A DNA stretch of 64,000 nucleotides from Hydractinia symbiolongicarpus (taxonomy: Eukaryota; Cnidaria; Hydrozoa; Anthoathecata; Hydractiniidae): assembly GCF_029227915.1 (NCBI RefSeq), contig NC_079878.1:23213501-23277500 (forward strand), read 5' to 3'. Of this stretch, positions 42,184 through 57,100 are shown piece by piece (the stretch's first letter is position 1; every line of letters starts with the position of its first letter). Position numbers and translations under genes: made by a program. The notes under the pieces were generated by a model. It was not told where the DNA came from, did no database searches, and saw only the letters and a program-made list of their open reading frames with translations.

Positions 42184-45100
42184 CTAAGAAGAAAGAATGC
42201 ATTATGCACAGAATTCCTAGTTTAATAAAGTTTGTAAGGCATTGAGAACTTCAAAATAAGAATCTCAGTATTTTGGGGAAATAGCTTTCACGGAGCGTCG
42301 TTTTGAAAAATTAAGACCAAAATTCCACGTGTTAAATCACGCATCTGATAGCATTGCAACGGAAATGCGTTGAGAATGACTTTTCTATCATAATTTTCAC
42401 TCATCAAATATAGAGGTTATCATTTTTAGTCAGATGAAGTAGCAATTAATTAGACGCACCAACGAAGCTCATTTTTTAGAGATCCTCGATGGAAAAAAAG
42501 ATTACCTGTTGCTTCAACAGACTTTTTTACACCTTCACATATTTTCCTTTTCTTTTTGGCTGGATAATCGTCATTATCGTCATCAATATCGCTGTCATTG
42601 TCATCAAGATCACCACCATTCGGGTCACTTTTATCAATAGGGTCATCGTCGTCCTCATCCTCACAAAGTGGCGGCAAATCTACAATATTAGAATATAGGT
42701 CACCCAGGAGATGTCACATATATACAACTATGACTTAAGTAAGGCAAGAAGGGCAACACCGGGTCTCCTTCAGAAACATGTGACTTGTACTATTTTTCGC
42801 GAATACTCATTGACGAAAATTCATCAACTCAAGTTACAAGGTAGTTTGAAAAAAGCGCAGATGTAAAATGTGATAGAAATTGAAAAAGAGGAAATTGAAG
42901 TTTTCATTACTTGATGTGTACTAATTAATGCTGTATATTGCAAAACAAAAACAAACAAGAAAAGAAACAGGATGTGAGGAAAAACCAGGGAATAATAGAA
43001 GAAAACGTGAATAGATGTAATGATAAGAAGACGACCTGGAAAACATTTTATTTGATTTTTCATTTTATTTTACTATTTTTTTGTGTTTTGTATAATTTTT
43101 GTAAATAACCATTGGCGAACAAATTATGGGATAGGGGGTATGGTGATAATAAGGAGAGTATAAATATATGAGAATAATTTTTATTTTTGCGAATTTGGCC
43201 CATTCTCCCAAATCTACTTACAAAAAACGTTTTTGGAACCTAATCAAAAACCCATATCCCGCAAAACGTTTGATAAACTGGTCTTCGTCAAAAATTAGTA
43301 CCGCAAAATGGTATTTTTTAGACATGGTAAATGGAGAACTTCCAATCAACATTACCTTGAAACTTTAGACGATTTTAGGTTATGGATGATAAATACAGGT
43401 CGGAGAAACACGTTTTCGTCACAAATTTAGCCTATCGTAATTTCCGAGCCTACTCATAGAACCTCCGCTTTCGCTACGGTCTATTAACAAATCTTCGAAT
43501 CTGCGTATGGCCGGTTATAAATTACGGATCTGGAGACTAGTGTTCACTCGGTAACAAGTCCACCACTCATTTTCGGAATAAGAAGGGACATGTTTTCCTC
43601 TAGCTAAAATAACACTTGTATTATTAAAAGAAATATTTTTACTTTACCAAGATCCAATTTAGGCATTTTCATATTTTTTTTTATACGGATTTTTTTCATA
43701 TTTTTTTTTATACGGATTTTATTCTTCACAGAAATTGGTTGCTAAGTGGGGGTGGTTTTATGAACGAAGTTGATCAAAATTCGCAAAAATTAGTACCTAT
43801 AGTTTTTGATCATTGATTAGTTTAGATGTATTACCTTGCAATTCAATATCTGACAATTTTTTGCCAACCAACCCTTTATTTCCTTCGTCCATGGCCAACA
43901 GAAGTCGTGAAACTTTTGTAAGTTCGATTGTTGAGTCCCTCAACCTGTAATACTCCCTATGTACAGACAGATCATGACCCAGATGATCGGCCAACCAACG
44001 CAAGTTTGTCTCATCGAGATCTGCAATCTGCGATACTGTAGCACAATATTTTCGTAATGGTGTAGACTGTATACGTTCAGGGAATTCTAATCCATCGACA
44101 TCATTGATCACTTTACGCATGCAATCATTACCACGCAAGTGTCCTTTTGAACCTCGTGTCGGGGCAGCGAATATGTAAATGTTTTCATCGATGACACCAA
44201 TCTTCTGTCTGAGGTCAGTAAGTGCGGTCAATGCTTTCTCTTCATCTGCATCGAAAAGTACAGGTACCTGCCTCCCTCGTTTTCCTCGTACATGAACAAC
44301 ATTCAGACTAAAATGTAAATTGAGAACAGGAATGACACAAGCACATTTGCCAAAGATTCCCCAAACCTCATACACAAAAACAGACCGCAAAGGTCTGGGT
44401 CAAAAAATTTCCTTTACTGTCGTTGAAACATGCAAAATGATGAAAAATGAGATTTTCGTTGTGATAAATAGTAGGAGGGAAAATTTCGAAAATAACACTT
44501 TATATAAGTTAAGCAAAAGTCAATATGGTTATCATTCATTATCATCTATTACATTATTTGTAGTTAATGCTAGATAAATCCATACGGAATTAATTTTTGT
44601 GGGTCCGTATTTGGCTCCTTTTCGCAAAACAGTTCAAAGTTGAGTTGAGTCACTAGAATACTGCTGAGACAGCACTTTCTTACACATTAGGAAACATTTA
44701 AAAGTGCGATATATATCGAAGCAATGTTAAACCATAACATTTTTTGAAAGTTCTATAAATATCTATCAATCGTAATAACTTGTTGTGTCAAATATAAACA
44801 CAAAAGTGATGACGACAGCACAAAATTTGCCGTTTTCCTGCATTCTGGGGACAGTATCTCCATTTCTATGTATTCAAATTTGATATGTTGTAGAGAATAT
44901 AAAGTTATCTGTGAATCCGTTGGAAATTTTGTATCAATCTTTTTTCGTTCACAAAATATTCGACATTGCAATACTCCAAAATCTAGCTTTTTTCTATATG
45001 ACGTCATTCAAGTTAAAAACATGAAAAATTGATGACATCATTACATTTGTCTGTAATTATTTATTGACTCATTGAAACATTGCCAATCTGCGCGCACAAA

Positions 45101-48100
45101 AAATGCCATGAAGAGGGAAAAGGTAAACTAAGAAAAAGAATTAGAATCATGAAAAACAAAATGGATATTGATGATGCAAACTTCTGCTGACATACTTTTG
45201 TGACATCATCAAATTTTTTTTTATATGATAATATTGAAATCTTAGAATCCAAATATATCGAGAATGAAAAAAGATTTTACAAAATTCTTATGGTTTTCGT
45301 AAACAATTGTATAGCCTTTAAAAACATAACAAAAAATAGTTTGACGTGCTGCATTCCCCTTAACAAATAATACTATCAACTTTCGATCAACTAATCAAGC
45401 TCCATAGTTTAGTTTATTTTAGTTCATTTTCAGATTCAATTTTTGATGTGTCAACCTGGAGAACTGTTCAAGAGCTTGAGATCAAATAGCAAGCCTTTTT
45501 CATAATATTTTTTTCCAGCTAGTTCATATGTAAGCAACGTGTTTTGGCAATCGGGGACCCCTGGAAGATACAATATGCATAGTGAAGTCAAATATCCGCA
45601 AAGCAACGAAGAGACTGAATAATAAGGATACCTCGTTGAATATGTTTTATCGTGCAAATGGAGAAAAACTTGAAATAAGATAGAAACATAAATCTGAAAA
45701 CTTATTATTTTTTAAAGCGAACTTCATTTTCAAAAACTTTCAGCGACTAGTTCTATTTTCTCATGTTATGTACATTGCATTGCTTTAAATTTTTCTTTGC
45801 CCATAACGTTCGAAAACTTCATTGTAATAAGCAAGTTTTTCTGGGCACTGCTACTGATTGTTTTTTTTTTGTTTTGTTTTACATACAACGTATGACACAC
45901 AACAACTAAAAAGAAAAATAGTTGAACAATGGATCTACTATCGAATCCCAGCTAGGAATAGGTAGAATATCCATAATTATTAAGTCAGACGCTATCACCT
46001 CAAGCGCATAATGTTCTCTATTATTTGGAGCAGGCTCTGGTTAGCCTACTCACAGAACCTCCACTCTTGCTACGACCTATTAACAAACCTCGATTTGCAC
46101 TATCCCGGAATTCTGGAATAGTTTCCAGACATCTTTCTTTGTGTAATTTTGTGTGCCTGATACATAAATCGACAGTCCTCGAACGAAGTATTTTTGAAAA
46201 AAGAGTTATGAAACATTACATGACTCATTTAGTGTATGATAAAAAAATGTATAAAGTGAATATTGTTAAAGCAAAGAAAAGAAAAACATTGATTTCAGTT
46301 AGCAGGAAACATGAACCTCCGACTCAAGCAAATGGGTGGTTGTCGTATTATCGAGTAAACAATAGTCCCCAGATCCGAATTTCATGAACGCATTCAATGC
46401 AGCTTTCAAGGCTTGTTAATAGATCATAGCTAGAGCGGAGGTTCTATGAGTAGACTAGCTCTGGTTGAAGTTAAGCATATGCAATCTCCTAAACATTTTT
46501 CACAGTCCACATAGCTTTTGTGTGTAGCAGGTACAGCCTACCCTTTTTGATGATTTCAGCAGCTTAAAACAGTAGATAAGGCGCCCAGGCCAAGAGATCG
46601 GTGAAAAATGTCATGATGATGACCATGCTGTTTGATGAAACAAACATTTTGTAAACAAAGAAAATTGCGAAATGAAATAACGCTAAAAACTCAAGCTGAA
46701 GTTTCAAAGAAACTTTTTGCTCACAACGTTCTCAATTACTTTTCATTTTACTCAGAATTTCTGGCCCTCTATATAGTTTATGACCACCATTACAAAACAG
46801 CTGACTCGTTTTTCGATTGGCCTTTTTATCATTATTTAATTTATCACCTTCAAAAGTTCATTTTTTCCTGAATCGTGATATGTTGAACCTGCAAAATAGC
46901 ACTCGATTTGATGTTATCCATCGCAACATGAATATGGACGTGACCACTAACGATTTGTTGTGGAGATAGTTCTATTTAATCGATCCAAATTGAAAACAAA
47001 TCCAAAAAATGACGCTGGCAAAAAGTTGGATTTGAAATAGAATTCAACGTGAAAAATAATACCTGTTCATGAGCTGTTTCTCCAATGTTGTCAACGTGCT
47101 TTTAATGTCTTCCATTTCTGCCGACTTCCATTTGTCTCTAGTTTTGAATCTTGAAAGGAGGAGTTGGTAGACTTCGTTCCCTCTTCTTCGATTAAATATT
47201 GTTAATCTGGCACCCAGTACTTCAGCCAGTGATCTCCAATTATGTAAAGACTGGTTTTCAAGTAGACACAAAGTACGTACTTTTATCTGATCTTTCATGA
47301 ATTTCCGGATCTTCATGAGATCATCTGTAACCGGAAGCAGTTGCACTTTATTGAATTTGTTATCGCCCAGTGTCTTCACACTTATTGATGATATCTTTGA
47401 GCTCCACTCTAGCTTGTACAACTTTGCAAATTTGATGGCATTTTCTTCTAGAAGGTTGTCTTTTTGTTTGATACCGATTCCCCTTAATAAACTGGCACAT
47501 TTTTCAATTGTATAACCAATCTTTAATGGGACAGATGGCGTACTGAAAGAAGCAACAGGTTCACCTTCAGCAGTAATCATTTTGAAACCTCCCAGTTCCT
47601 TAGTTGTTGCAACTACTTCATCAAAAAACTCCGGAGTGATAAAATTTTTGAGTTGATACTCCTCTTTTCCAGTTTTTTCTCTCAGTTTGATGATTAATCG
47701 AGCAAGTAGACGCAAGCGTTGCCTTATACTGTTCACTTTCCTCATTCCAGATGTTGATAACTGGAACGAAGCATAGGCCAAAATGACTTCATCTTGTCTG
47801 ACAACCACATTGATGTCATCATACACCATATCATCTAAAACCAATACTTTCAGTTCCTGATCCGAATTGTCAGAACATTTGTTGGGATGCAACAATAGTT
47901 CTGATTTCTTCACCGAAGATCTAACATTTTTACTATGGGAACATGTCTTCACATGTCGCCAAAGTTCAGCTTTGGTTACAAATGCTAAGCAGAACTCACA
48001 TGGGACATAATCTGATATATTTACTGATTCTTTTTCAGATGGCCTTCTTGCAACTACAAGGGTTCCACCAGTCCTCAAAACTGCAACATTATGGTAAAAA

Positions 48101-51100
48101 TTCCCTTGAGTCCTTAGCAAGTCAAGCATTTTTTTGCGTTGTTTTCCATCACCACACCGTAACACATCTTTGACTCTGGCTTCATTTTTATGCTTAGTTT
48201 GAATATGTCTGGCCATCTTTGTGTCTGCAGCCCCACAGAAATAACAGTAGTGCTTCTTGTCATATATTCGTTTGCCATCAATAGTTTTCAATGTTCTTGG
48301 GATCACAATGTCTATGAAAAATTGAAATATGTAAGTCTACTTAAGGGTTCAGACAACTTAGTCCAGGGATGTAAGGCAGTTGTTATTTAGTGCCACAATT
48401 TTGTATCGCTTTGATTTATTATGATTCTACAATCCCCTGAATTTAAAATCATATGAATATGACAAAGTGAACTCCGAGTGTAAATCTAGAGGCAAGTTTA
48501 TATGCAGTACTTCTGCAAATTATCACCACAATTATTTTCAAAGTTCACTGTACTGATTGAACTGCTACACAATCCTGAGATAGACAGAGGAGTATGTTTG
48601 AGAAGAATTTTCCTTTGTAACTATAAGTATCTCATGTTGCAAAAGTTAATAAAAATGTTAATATTGTTGCGCTTGCTTGCCGCATCTATCTGATCTACGA
48701 CAAGATGCATACATACAGTGGGAATACTACAAATAATCACGACGATGATTAGCTGGTACTGTTATTTTTTTCTTCCCTTACGTTTTGTTTCTCTGCAATT
48801 ATTTACAGACGTATTTCAGCACTGAACAAACTGACACTGTTGTGAGTGAAAAGATTATGCTATCATATATCTGAAACTCTTCTTTACTAGGGCGGTGTCA
48901 AAAACACTGGTGCGACCGCTCATGTGGATCATTTATTAACTCACTTCGATTCGAATTCTTCATACATTTTTACCATAAAAATGAATGTAACAACTAAAAG
49001 TATTCGCATTATCACTCAAAAAGTCAAGCTGATTGAATTTGCTCGCATTTACATCATCCGAAGAAATTCGCATGATCACATAAAATATATGTTTTTACGA
49101 AATGATCATCCAGAGAATTGAAATGTGCCAATATCTTCAAATGTTTATTTTTATTTCGCAGATTTTGATGCAAAAATAAATCCCCGCAAAATTTGTGATA
49201 GGTTTGTACCCGTAGAAATAGATCAACGCAAATATTTTGCTATTTCCAAGAATTCTCTGGGAAATTTTTTTTCAGGTTCTACCTTTTTGTCAACTATCGT
49301 TCGGCATCATAGTACAAACAAAATGTTGAAGATAGAAATACTTTTTGAGAAACTGGCAATGGAAGCATATACCTAAATCCCTTCGATGTAATACTAAAAT
49401 ATTAGTAATAAAATTCATGGGGAGTATGAAATAAAGCAACTTTATTCAAAAGTCCAAAAATTTGATAATGAGTTTGTATTTGAAGCCTGATTTAAGTTAC
49501 AGAACATAAAGATTTTTGAAATAATATGATTAGGTAACAAGAATGTAATTTTTAATAACATGAAAGCAGTAAAAATTATCCTTTTTTATATTTTTTATAT
49601 ACAGCAAATACATGAGAGTACATCACCGAATGTTACTTCAAAGTATATTAAACAGAATGGTATAACTGACAATTTAGTTCACCATACTTTTGACCGATCC
49701 ATTGAATCTATGCATTTTTCGTATTCATGCAAATAGTGAATCAAGAAATAACATAAATCATAAAAAAGCTCAATCCAATACCTTTTTATGGTTATCCCCA
49801 AACATTTCCCTTCTAGTTTGCTTAAAATGTTTGGTTTTATTTCCATTTCAAAGTGAATTCTGCTCACCCAAAATAAAACAAAACAACATTGCATTTGTTT
49901 TACATTATTTGTAATATGATACATTGCAAGTGCTTTTTTTCACCATAGACAGAAAAAACCAACATAATTCCCTCATTCAATTAATATCAATTAATTTATT
50001 TGGGTGAATGGCATAAAATGCACAAACAAAGTTCTGAGATGAGCAAAAAATTATAAAAAAATTGATACGATCACAGGAATTCAGGCACATACCATAAGAG
50101 GTTTAATTTTTGCGAAGATTAATTTTTGCGAATTTCACCCTGTTTTGCAAAAAAAAAGTCCTCACAAAATCTTTAATAAAAACATTGGAACAACAGTGCA
50201 TATTGTGAAAGTCATAATATTTTTAAAAATATTTAAGTGATAGGCACCACTCTTGTATTCAGGCTATGTTTACTTATTATTTTATTGTTTCATTTTTCAA
50301 ATAGCTGATAATTCGCAAAAATACCATTCAAAAAATGCTTCAAATTTGTTTCATCACGAAATATTACGGAACAGTCAATTCGTGAAAATAAGTTTTGGAG
50401 AACTTTTTTGACCTCACGAAAATAATCCACTTAAGGTACATAACGAAATATATGAATGGAAAATACCCTCCATGCCCCCCAACCACAGACAGATGTCCAC
50501 ACTTATCCACTCGGTTCCCGAAATTTTTTTTGGTCTCATTCTGGTTGTAGTTTTCTAAAAGAACAATGAAGGAATGACAAACGTGCATGGACAAACAAAT
50601 ATAATCGGAATTGTGTGATCAGATCAATTGACCGTAGAATGTACTAAAACAGTATTTTGAATATCCCTTCACAAATATATATATAAAAAAACATTTTCTA
50701 TATTATATTTTCGTTTCTCACCTGTTTCTTCAGTGACATTATCTTCTTCATAATCAAATGGAGCTGCTTCTTGGGTTTATAAATGACCTATTTTTGAAAC
50801 TTTGCGTTTCGGAGTGCTTTGCAGTTGGAACTTCTTTTTTAAAGCTTTAGGAGTCTTAAGTACTTTTGTATTCTTCACTTCTTCAAAGAATTCATCAGTA
50901 GAGACGTCAGAAACATCAGAAGATCCAGATTCCGATTTATAATCAGTATCATTGTCATCATCACAGTCTTCACCACTGGAATCCACATGGCACTGAAAAA
51001 AACACTCAGTTTGCAAAAGCATTAAGATGAAAAAAAAAAACAAAAAAAAAAACGCTCAACCAAGTTGTGATGGATGATCAGCTATTTTTATTCTGGAGTG

Positions 51101-54100
51101 AAACATTACATTACTATCCAGTTCCCAACAATTTATATAAATGCAAAGTAAATAAATAATGTTAACTCACATTTGGGGATTGTTCTGGAATTTCTTCGTC
51201 AGTGTCAGAAAATTCCGGAAAATCACCAGCAACACCGGAGTCATTGCGAACAGTCTTGAATGAAAAGAAATGATAGTTGGTTTTTGATAGTTTGGCAAAA
51301 ATTTGCTCTCAAAAAGACATTCATTCTTGTCTTGTATTTTTCTCCTGTTAAGCTGATAAAGTGAGAACAAAAAACAATACCTTCATTCCTTACGTTTTCA
51401 TTTCAGAATAATAATTCAAGAAACAATTCCCTCAAAAGTTTCATGAATAATAATTCCTCTGTTAGGAAAGTTTCTACCACCATTGAATTATCCGATATCT
51501 TTGTTAGTGACAACAAAACGAAAATTTAGGCCCCAAAATGATTTACCTTATCTATTTCATCATTAGATATTGATAGTTGAGATGCTTCACAAACGCCTGT
51601 CAATAATTCAACGAACTTATCTTCTCCTTTAGTTTTTTCTTCATCTTCAGCCACCTAAAAATTGTATATTATAATGAATGTTCAATTTTTTTTAAAAATC
51701 GAAAAAAATGTTGCAATTAAAAATTGCTAACATATCTTCATTGGTTGACAAATCCAATTCAGTTAAAAAAACTAATTTTTGGTGGCTTTCGCACACCATG
51801 ATCATGTACAAGGTCTATCATATAATAGTTTAATTCACAAAAAAATTACCTTATTCGTTTCAACATTAGGTATTGGTAGTTGAGATTTTTCACAAATGCC
51901 TGTCGATAATTCAACGAACTCTTCTTCTCCTCCTTCACATTCATCTTCAGCCACCTAAACATTGTATATAATCAGTTGACAAATCCAATTTATCTAAAAA
52001 AAACTAACTTTCGGTGGCTTCTGCACACCATGATCACGTACAAGATTTATCATATAATAGTTTAATCCACAATAATTTACCTTATTCATTTCAACATCAG
52101 GTATTGGTAATTGAGATTTTTCACAAATGCCTGTCGATAATTCAACAAACTCTTCTTCTCCTTTAGCTTTATCTTCTCCTTTAGATTCATCTTCATCTTC
52201 AACCACCTAAAAATTGTATATAATCAGTTGACAAATCCAATTTATCTAAAAAATAATAATTTTCGATGGCTTCCGCACACCATGATCACGTATAAGTTTC
52301 ATCATATAATAGTTTAATCCAAGAACAATTTACCTTATTCGTTTCAACATTAGGTATTGGTAGTTGAGATTTTTCACAAATGCCTGTCGATAATTCAACG
52401 AACTCTTCTTCTCCTTTAGCTTTATCTCCTCCTTCACATTCATCTCCATCTTCAACCACCTAAAAATTGTATATAATCAGTTGACAAATCCAATTTATCT
52501 AAAAAAAACTAATTTTCAGTGGCTTCCGCACACCATGATCACGTACAAGGTTTATCATATAATAGTTTAATCCAAAAACAATTTACCTTATTCGTTTCAA
52601 CATTAGGTATTGGTAGTTGAGATTTTTCACAAATGCCTTGACATGATTCGCCTGATACCAATTACAGTATAAATAAAAGTTGATGGAGATCTTTTATAAG
52701 TGCTTTATATAATATTAATTAACTTCCATCGTGATCGTGATGATTAGACGATCGGCGCTCCCACAATTTGAACGAGGTTTCTAAAATAAATGATCGTGGA
52801 TTCCCACGATGAACATCAATCAAAACAATCACTTTAGCATCGTGGATCGTGAGTGTGACGGACAATACACGATCCACGATGTTAGGCTTCCTGATGGCGG
52901 TACTGTACAAGGTTTATCATATAATAGTTTAATCCAAAAACAATTTACCTTATTCGTTTCAACATTAGGTATTGGTAGTTGAGATTTTTCACAAATGCCT
53001 GTCGATAATTCAACAAACTCTTCTTCTCCTTTAGCTTTATCTCCTCCTTCAAATTCATCTTCAGCCACCTAAGAATTGTATAAATCAATATTCAATTTTT
53101 TTTACAAATCCCAAAAAAATATATCAACTTCAATTTTAACTGAGTTATTAGACCAGATGTCTGTCTGGAATAAATAAATTGCAATTATTTAAATATGACA
53201 AAATTTTGTCAGTGATTAGTTCTAACAGTGATTGTGTGTAAGTTGCAGACTGGTCCGTATTTTACGAAAGAGGCTAAATCTCAGCTTGTACAGGTGGTAT
53301 ATACCTCAGTATAACCTCATTTCAAAAAAAGTTATAACAATTTCAATGTTTCCTATGAACATTTCTGGATAGTTTCATCCAATGTCCAATATACCATTAT
53401 CTGACAAGTGTCAGACAATTGTTTTGCAAATAAAAGTACTAAAGTAGCAAGTCATAATCAGAAGTATGAAAAAAGGTTGGTTAAGTGAATTAATTATTCT
53501 CAGGTAAAAAAAGTCGTATTCGCACTGACTTTTTTGTAAGAAGTTGCAAATTTTTTGGCAGACTATTTTCAAGACTTATATTTTACAACTTAAGATGTCA
53601 GCTGTAATAAACAGTAAAACTGTATGTATTGACATTAGAAAATTTTCTAGAATGCAACAGGGGATCTAATTCTGACATAGCATGCATTTCATAGCCAAAA
53701 ATGTCATAATAAGGGTGATAAAATACTTTTGATTGCATGTTCCTTCATCACATTTGAATTCCTTATTAAAAAAACATGGCGCTGGAGAAAACATATCTCA
53801 CATGTCACATCCACTTATATTTTTCAAAAACTTTAGCTGTTTACGGGAAATCAAAGCTGGCCTTCATCATCTTTTAGTTAGCTTCAATTTAGATACAAAC
53901 ATTCTGTGAAACAAGTTTGCTTCCCTAAACAATAAAGTAAAATGATTTGTGGAGACGAACTCACATCGGCAATAGTGATCACTTGGTTATGATTTATTTG
54001 ATATTCACATGCAAAATCAACATCAACATCTCCATTATCAACCTATAAAAATAGGATAATTTGTTGAACGAGTGTAATTACTAGCTCGTTTGGTGTGGTG

Positions 54101-57100
54101 CGAAGTAACTTAATTATGCACCAACTGGAGTAATTTATGACTAAGAACAAAACAAAAAGGGCCAGAGAAGAGTTACAACCCTATATTACTTCCAATGAAT
54201 TTGACATAATACACATTTGAGAACAATTTATATTTCTGAAAAAATAGTCAAAAAAGGGACTGAGACCTAGTATCAATATCTCAGGAACCACTTAGTGTTT
54301 TGGGCTAAAATTTAGTAAAGGGACTCCTTGCATGAAAATAAGCTTGTGTACCAAAAATCATGGAATTCTGAGAGGGTGGGTTACATTTCCAAAAAAATTT
54401 GGTTGATTTTGATCATGGAATGACCCACAGACCACTGAGGCACAAAAAACAGGTCCTGTGTGCACAGACTTGTCGGAAGCAATTTTATTATTTTATCGTG
54501 CTCTTTACTTTAGGTCAAACCATTAAAAAACTGGAGTAGCTAAATTCTTGTCATAGTAGATAAAAGGGATGTAAAAACAGGCTAAGATTTTACAGACCAC
54601 TCTTACTCTGATGGTCATTATGAATACGACAGTACAACCAAATGTGAGTTTCTATGGCTTCATGTGATCATTTCCCGACAGTGTGGACTACAGTACAAAC
54701 TCGCACTGTTCAATTCGTAATGGTAGTTTAAAAAGTCAACAATGGTATGGTAAATAAAATAACAACAACTGTCAGTTTTTATGGTTTTCTCCTGATATGT
54801 AGAGAAAAGTTCTCTCTGAACATTGCCTGAACTATGTGAATTTCAATTCTGGAGCACCGTAAACATTGAAACACACAAAGAAGAAGTTTCATTGCTATTA
54901 GAAACAACAACAACAACAACGAAAGCAAAGTTATGGATTCGACACGAAAAGTTATATCTTTATTCCATGTTTTTTTTTCTTGATGAACACCCTAAGTGCA
55001 GAAGCATTTGACCAAGTAATAAACTGGATACTGACTGTGCATCCGTACAGAGTAAATACCAAACCCTCCATCAAATGCACTATTAGCATTCAGGCTTGGT
55101 ATTTCCCTGTACCGATGGACAAACAGTCAGTATCCCGTTATTATTCCTTTCCTAAGGTATACATATACGTATATACATTTCTTATTACAAGTTTGCGCAA
55201 CATACATGGCAATTAGAAAAAAGTAAAGTTCTTACTTCAGATAACAAGGAGCGAGGCTTGATCAGATCAGGCTAAAATGCAAAATGCAGACAAACTATAT
55301 AACATGACATAGTTTGAATCTTGGACAGTGGAAATAATTCATTCCAAATCCATTTTGATAATAAGGACAATAGTAAATTTTTCAATATCACATGTTATTA
55401 CACAAGGACATCCTTCATTCTGTATAACGTTTTAAAAAGTTTGTAATTAATTCAATGTACCAGATTTACCCGCCTATCGATATTTCTGAGTATCAAAATG
55501 AAAATGCAAGTAATACGTACATCCTTTCTCCACCATAACCCTGGCGCACCATAATCATATACGATTTCATCTCCGGAGGAAATGGACTTTATGGCAAAAA
55601 GGCATAGCCTTGGTTGACCTTTTATTGTCAAACACTTCATTTTTGCATTTGGCTTCGGACTGTCATTAACAAATCTACCAATTCTACTACTTTGAGTTGC
55701 ATCAAAGCTAAAAAATAACCAAAATCAGCATAGGTGATCAGTTCAAACATGATCTGACATCTTGATTTCCAGAAAATTGGTATGTTTGAAGTTACCTTGG
55801 ATAATATAGGCTTTGTTCTTATAGCTAATACTTGAGAGGTAGTGAGATTTTTAACCGGATTAAAAATCATTTTATGGGAATTTGAGAGCTTGGTCTGTGA
55901 GTATTAAAAATAGTGCCATTTATTATTCTGTTATTTTTGAGATTTATGAAAAACAGCTAAGAATGTTATTTCATTTTATTAATGATAAACAGATCAGATG
56001 TTCATGTAAAATAAGTTCGAGAATATTCTAGTTAGGTATTCGGAAGAAGAAAAAAGTAAATTCAGTAAATTGTGTAACCTCACTAGAAACACCTTAGACT
56101 TTGAATAAAATTAAAATGTCAACTATATAGAAAGATTTCTTGCATGTAACAAATGCATTTCACAACTTTTTTTCTCCATTTACTCAATGCCCTGATTCTA
56201 TACAAGTTGACCAAAATTCACTTTATATGGATATTCAAAGAGACATTTGAGTAAAGATTCAGTCACCACTGTATAAAATGTAATGGACACAGTACCAAAG
56301 GATCCATATACAAAGCTTTTATAACTTTGATAATTTGGTAACCTTAGATTTACCAGATAGGATTATCAAGGATATCTTGTAAACTAGGTAACCTCAAAAA
56401 ACTGAATATCTGAGTCCTCCAAGATACGCTGATTGGTTTGAAAATACAACTCAAAGTTTCTGCAAATTCTTGTATAATTGAATAAACTATTATTATTTAC
56501 TAGTTGTGTCTGTTTCGATTTACAGCACTGTTTTAATTTCTTTCTGTGAAATATCCTTGACTTACCTACTTTGTTCAAGATTTTTCACATAAAAAATAAA
56601 GTTAATTTTAAAATAAGTTGGAGTTGGCAACTAACTTTAGTGTAATAATTAAACTAAGAAACTTTTTATTTTGCTTGTTTATTTGCCAGATGTGGTTTTT
56701 TGTAAATATATATTATTGTTGCACTTCATTATGGTACTATTCTGTGGACATATTTTTTGTAATGAAATGTTACCAAAGCAATGGCACATCAGAGTGAGAA
56801 GACTCAAAAATATTAAGGTGGAAAATTTGCACCAATAATAGTACCTCGTATGTCCTGTACACCCAAGCACCAAATAAAAAATGGGTCATTGAGGCACTCA
56901 GATTGTGCCAAAGAAAGGAACCTTTTAATACATGTTTCTTTTTACAGGACGAACACAAATAAAGTAGAATCAGATTCATACCAAATTTCACAATAAAAAA
57001 CATTTGCTTCTAACTTACCAGTGATCACCATAAAAAAACAAGAAACTACCGGAGCACCCATTCTGTGAGTACTCCTCCTCGCGTTGATCACCTTCCTTTC

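Noticed and set aside
57030-57045. Frameshift in SET exon 1
   Set aside because: The run contains seven T residues (minus strand); read correctly the frame gives FLFFYGDH and joins the next exon in phase.
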